A DNA stretch of 7,083 nucleotides, taken from positions 1 through 7,083 of the forward strand of contig DASXTB010000454.1 of the NCBI GenBank assembly GCA_036505615.1, in the 5' to 3' direction. This DNA comes from DASXTB01 sp036505615. GTDB taxonomy: Bacteria; Acidobacteriota; UBA6911; JACQSX01. This document shows, in pieces, positions 6,261 to 7,083 of the stretch (position 1 is its first letter; each line of letters starts with the position of its first letter). Below the pieces are notes generated by a model. That model was not told the origin of the DNA, searched no databases, and worked only from the letters and a program-made list of their open reading frames with translations. The position numbers were made by a program, and so were the translations under genes.

Positions 6261-6401
6261 CTATCTGCAGCCACAACCCCTTCTCGAGAGGTTCTCATGA
6301 AAATCGAAGTACTGACTTGTCGCCGACATCGGGCCTGACGAGAAGAAGTTGTTCCGCAGATTCCCAATGTCGTTATTCCACCAATCCGTATAACCAACCA
6401 T
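6261..6401 (-). CDS. Short coding-like ORF ending at the lipoprotein ribosome-binding site
   Basis: From the ATG at 6401 the frame encodes 46 aa beginning MVGYTDWWNNDIGNLRNNFF and ending in SRRGCGCR. The tryptophan, aromatic and asparagine pattern looks like real protein more than a chance frame. The frame is open upstream to a TAA at 6482-6480, and that extra part (ending LQALYRHPP) also looks protein-like. Its TAG stop (6263-6261) overlaps the AGGAG of the next ORF, as in translationally coupled operons. A different minus frame covering 6595-6233 looks more protein-like before about 6480 (LGNLAVTYLGSYNLEYSV), so one frameshifted gene could underlie the whole stretch. I do not recognise a family. 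Confidence 0.3.
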   Translation of the reverse strand: MVGYTDWWNNDIGNLRNNFFSSGPMSATSQYFDFHENLSRRGCGCR

Positions 6402-6539
6402 GGGCGGATGCCGATACAATGCTTGAAGTATTGGAGACGTGCATGTTTTAGAGTTCCATTCGTTACGGAATATTCGAGATTATAGGATCCGAGATAAGTC
6501 ACTGCGAGATTCCCTAACGGTCCAAACGTGGACACCGGC

Positions 6540-6567
6540 CTTATAAGCGCGTCAATTTTGATGTCAA
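6540..6567 (-). promoter_or_regulatory. Sigma70-like promoter TTGACA-16-TATAAG
   Basis: The minus strand has a perfect -35 TTGACA (6567-6562), a 16-base spacer and TATAAG (6545-6540). It points leftwards, toward the short ORFs at 6401-6261 and 6251-6129. A transcript from here would begin near 6533, leaving a leader of about 130 bases before the first of them. Confidence 0.45.
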
Positions 6568-6585
6568 GCGAGCCGGATAGGCGAC

Positions 6586-6669
6586 TCAGCCACACGCCTC
6601 AAAAACGACACCACCATTCTGCAATTCCCCGTCAAATTGGAATTCAGTTCCGCATTTGGTGAGAGGCAT
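6586..6669 (-). CDS. 27-aa micro-ORF with duplicated Shine-Dalgarno
   Basis: The ATG at 6669 is preceded by AAGGAGAAGCTG, with a second identical 12-mer 14 bases further upstream (direct repeats at 6670-6681 and 6684-6695). The product begins MPLTKCGTEFQFDGELQNGG and ends VVFEACG before TGA. It has two cysteines and no known family. The good ribosome-binding site is the main support. It may be a real micropeptide, a leader peptide or the start of a decayed gene. Confidence 0.22.
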   Translation of the reverse strand: MPLTKCGTEFQFDGELQNGGVVFEACG

Positions 6670-6843
6670 CAGCTTCTCCTTTTCAGCTTCTCCTTGTAAG
6701 TGAAGGTGGTTTGAACAAGCTGAGAAAATCGGTCACGATGGTGAGGTTGCCCCTCACCTGCAGATCACCAACTGGCACTCAATCCAAAAACGGCCTTCGG
6801 TAATGCGCGGTGACACTTAGGGAGCATTCTCCTCTACCTCAAT
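6670..6843. other. Stretch with no convincing gene
   Basis: On the minus strand a short GTG frame from 6778 reads GDLQVRGNLTIVTDFLSLF and ends just before the duplicated Shine-Dalgarno, which looks faintly coding. There is no intact start signal or recognisable family. The rest shows no RNA gene or mobile-element feature. Confidence 0.4.
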
Positions 6844-6901
6844 CAGGGAGAGTACTCCGCCTCTCACGTTTGCAGGGAGAGTACTCCGCCTCTCACGTTT
6901 G
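6844..6901. repeat. Two perfect tandem copies of a 29-bp unit
   Basis: The unit CAGGGAGAGTACTCCGCC followed by TCTCACGTTTG occurs at 6844-6872 and again, identically, at 6873-6901, with no spacer between them. A degraded third copy seems to precede it from about 6818 (TAGGGAG...CTCCTCTACCTCA). Each unit contains the 8-bp palindrome GAGTACTC. Confidence 0.85.
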
Positions 6902-6932
6902 AGCAGGTAATTTGCCATTTTGACGCTGACTT

Positions 6933-6954
6933 ACCGCTCTGTAGCGGTCGTTTT
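6933..6954 (+). terminator. Weak terminator-like hairpin
   Basis: ACCGCT (6933-6938) and AGCGGT (6943-6948) form a 6-bp stem with a CTGT loop, followed by CGTTTT. No plus-strand gene is seen upstream, so a terminator role is doubtful. Confidence 0.25.
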
Positions 6955-7034
6955 CGATCTCCCTTTCCCAACAAATTTTACAGTCCCGATCATTTTCCTG
7001 TCGCAAATTTCGCCCCAGGCCAGTTTAGTGGGGT

Positions 7035-7083
7035 ATGCAAGCCGATCCTGGCGCCAAGAAGATTCCACCAAAACTGCGCAGTT
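7035..7083 (+). CDS. Possible 5' end of a plus-strand gene running off the window
   Basis: The ATG at 7035 opens a frame (MQADPGAKKIPPKLR...) that stays open to the right edge. An in-frame TAG lies just upstream at 7026-7028. There is a GTGGGG before the ATG, but too close for a normal ribosome-binding site. With only 16 codons visible this is a guess. Confidence 0.2.
   Translation, partial: MQADPGAKKIPPKLRS

Noticed and set aside
6586..6669. Second selenoprotein, reading the TGA after FEACG as Sec (CGU)
   Set aside because: The continuation is only about 16 residues, shows no conserved motif, and no hairpin was identified. There is no homology support.
6844..6901. CRISPR array
   Set aside because: The two 29-bp repeats abut with no spacer between them, and no cas gene is present.

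Overview
The window looks like chromosome from a soil-type bacterium, most plausibly an Acidobacteriota (Terriglobia-like) genome or metagenome contig. This is inferred from gene style: long secreted NHL-repeat proteins, a secreted serine hydrolase paired with a secreted cyclase-family hydrolase, and GC-rich palindromic intergenic repeats. No marker gene here proves the taxonomy. Every confident gene is on the minus strand, so the biological reading order runs from high to low coordinates.

Layout from right to left. The region 7083-6117 has no large intact gene. It holds a two-copy 29-bp tandem repeat, several very short ORFs with good ribosome-binding sites (one a putative 40-aa lipoprotein), and a good sigma70-like promoter. 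A small coiled-coil protein lies at 6095-5892, with a perfect TATAAT box about 40 bases upstream. After a GC-rich hairpin spacer comes selD at 5642-4608. A 300-base spacer follows, carrying a hairpin with flanking direct repeats and a large MITE-like palindrome. Next are a secreted beta-lactamase-fold serine hydrolase (4305-2758) and, 59 bases later, a secreted cyclase-family metal hydrolase (2698-1892). Last is a secreted NHL-repeat beta-propeller protein that starts at 1721 and runs off the left edge.

The most important result is in selD. A plain ORF call starts at a GTG at 5543 and loses the catalytic N-terminus. The same frame continues upstream through one in-frame TGA (5597-5595) to an ATG at 5642. 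The added 33 residues contain CAG-U-AAK, the active-site motif of selenophosphate synthetase, with selenocysteine in place of the catalytic cysteine. A 19-nt stem-loop with a GUC apical loop lies just downstream of the TGA, where a bacterial SECIS element is expected. SelD here is therefore almost certainly a selenoprotein, and the organism should also carry selA, selB and tRNA-Sec, none of which is visible in the window.

The serine hydrolase and cyclase genes probably form a two-gene operon of exported hydrolases. The NHL gene may be transcribed with them or from its own promoter. I do not see a new multi-gene defence or mobile system. The parts that stay unexplained are the palindromic element between selD and the hydrolase and the decayed-looking right flank.
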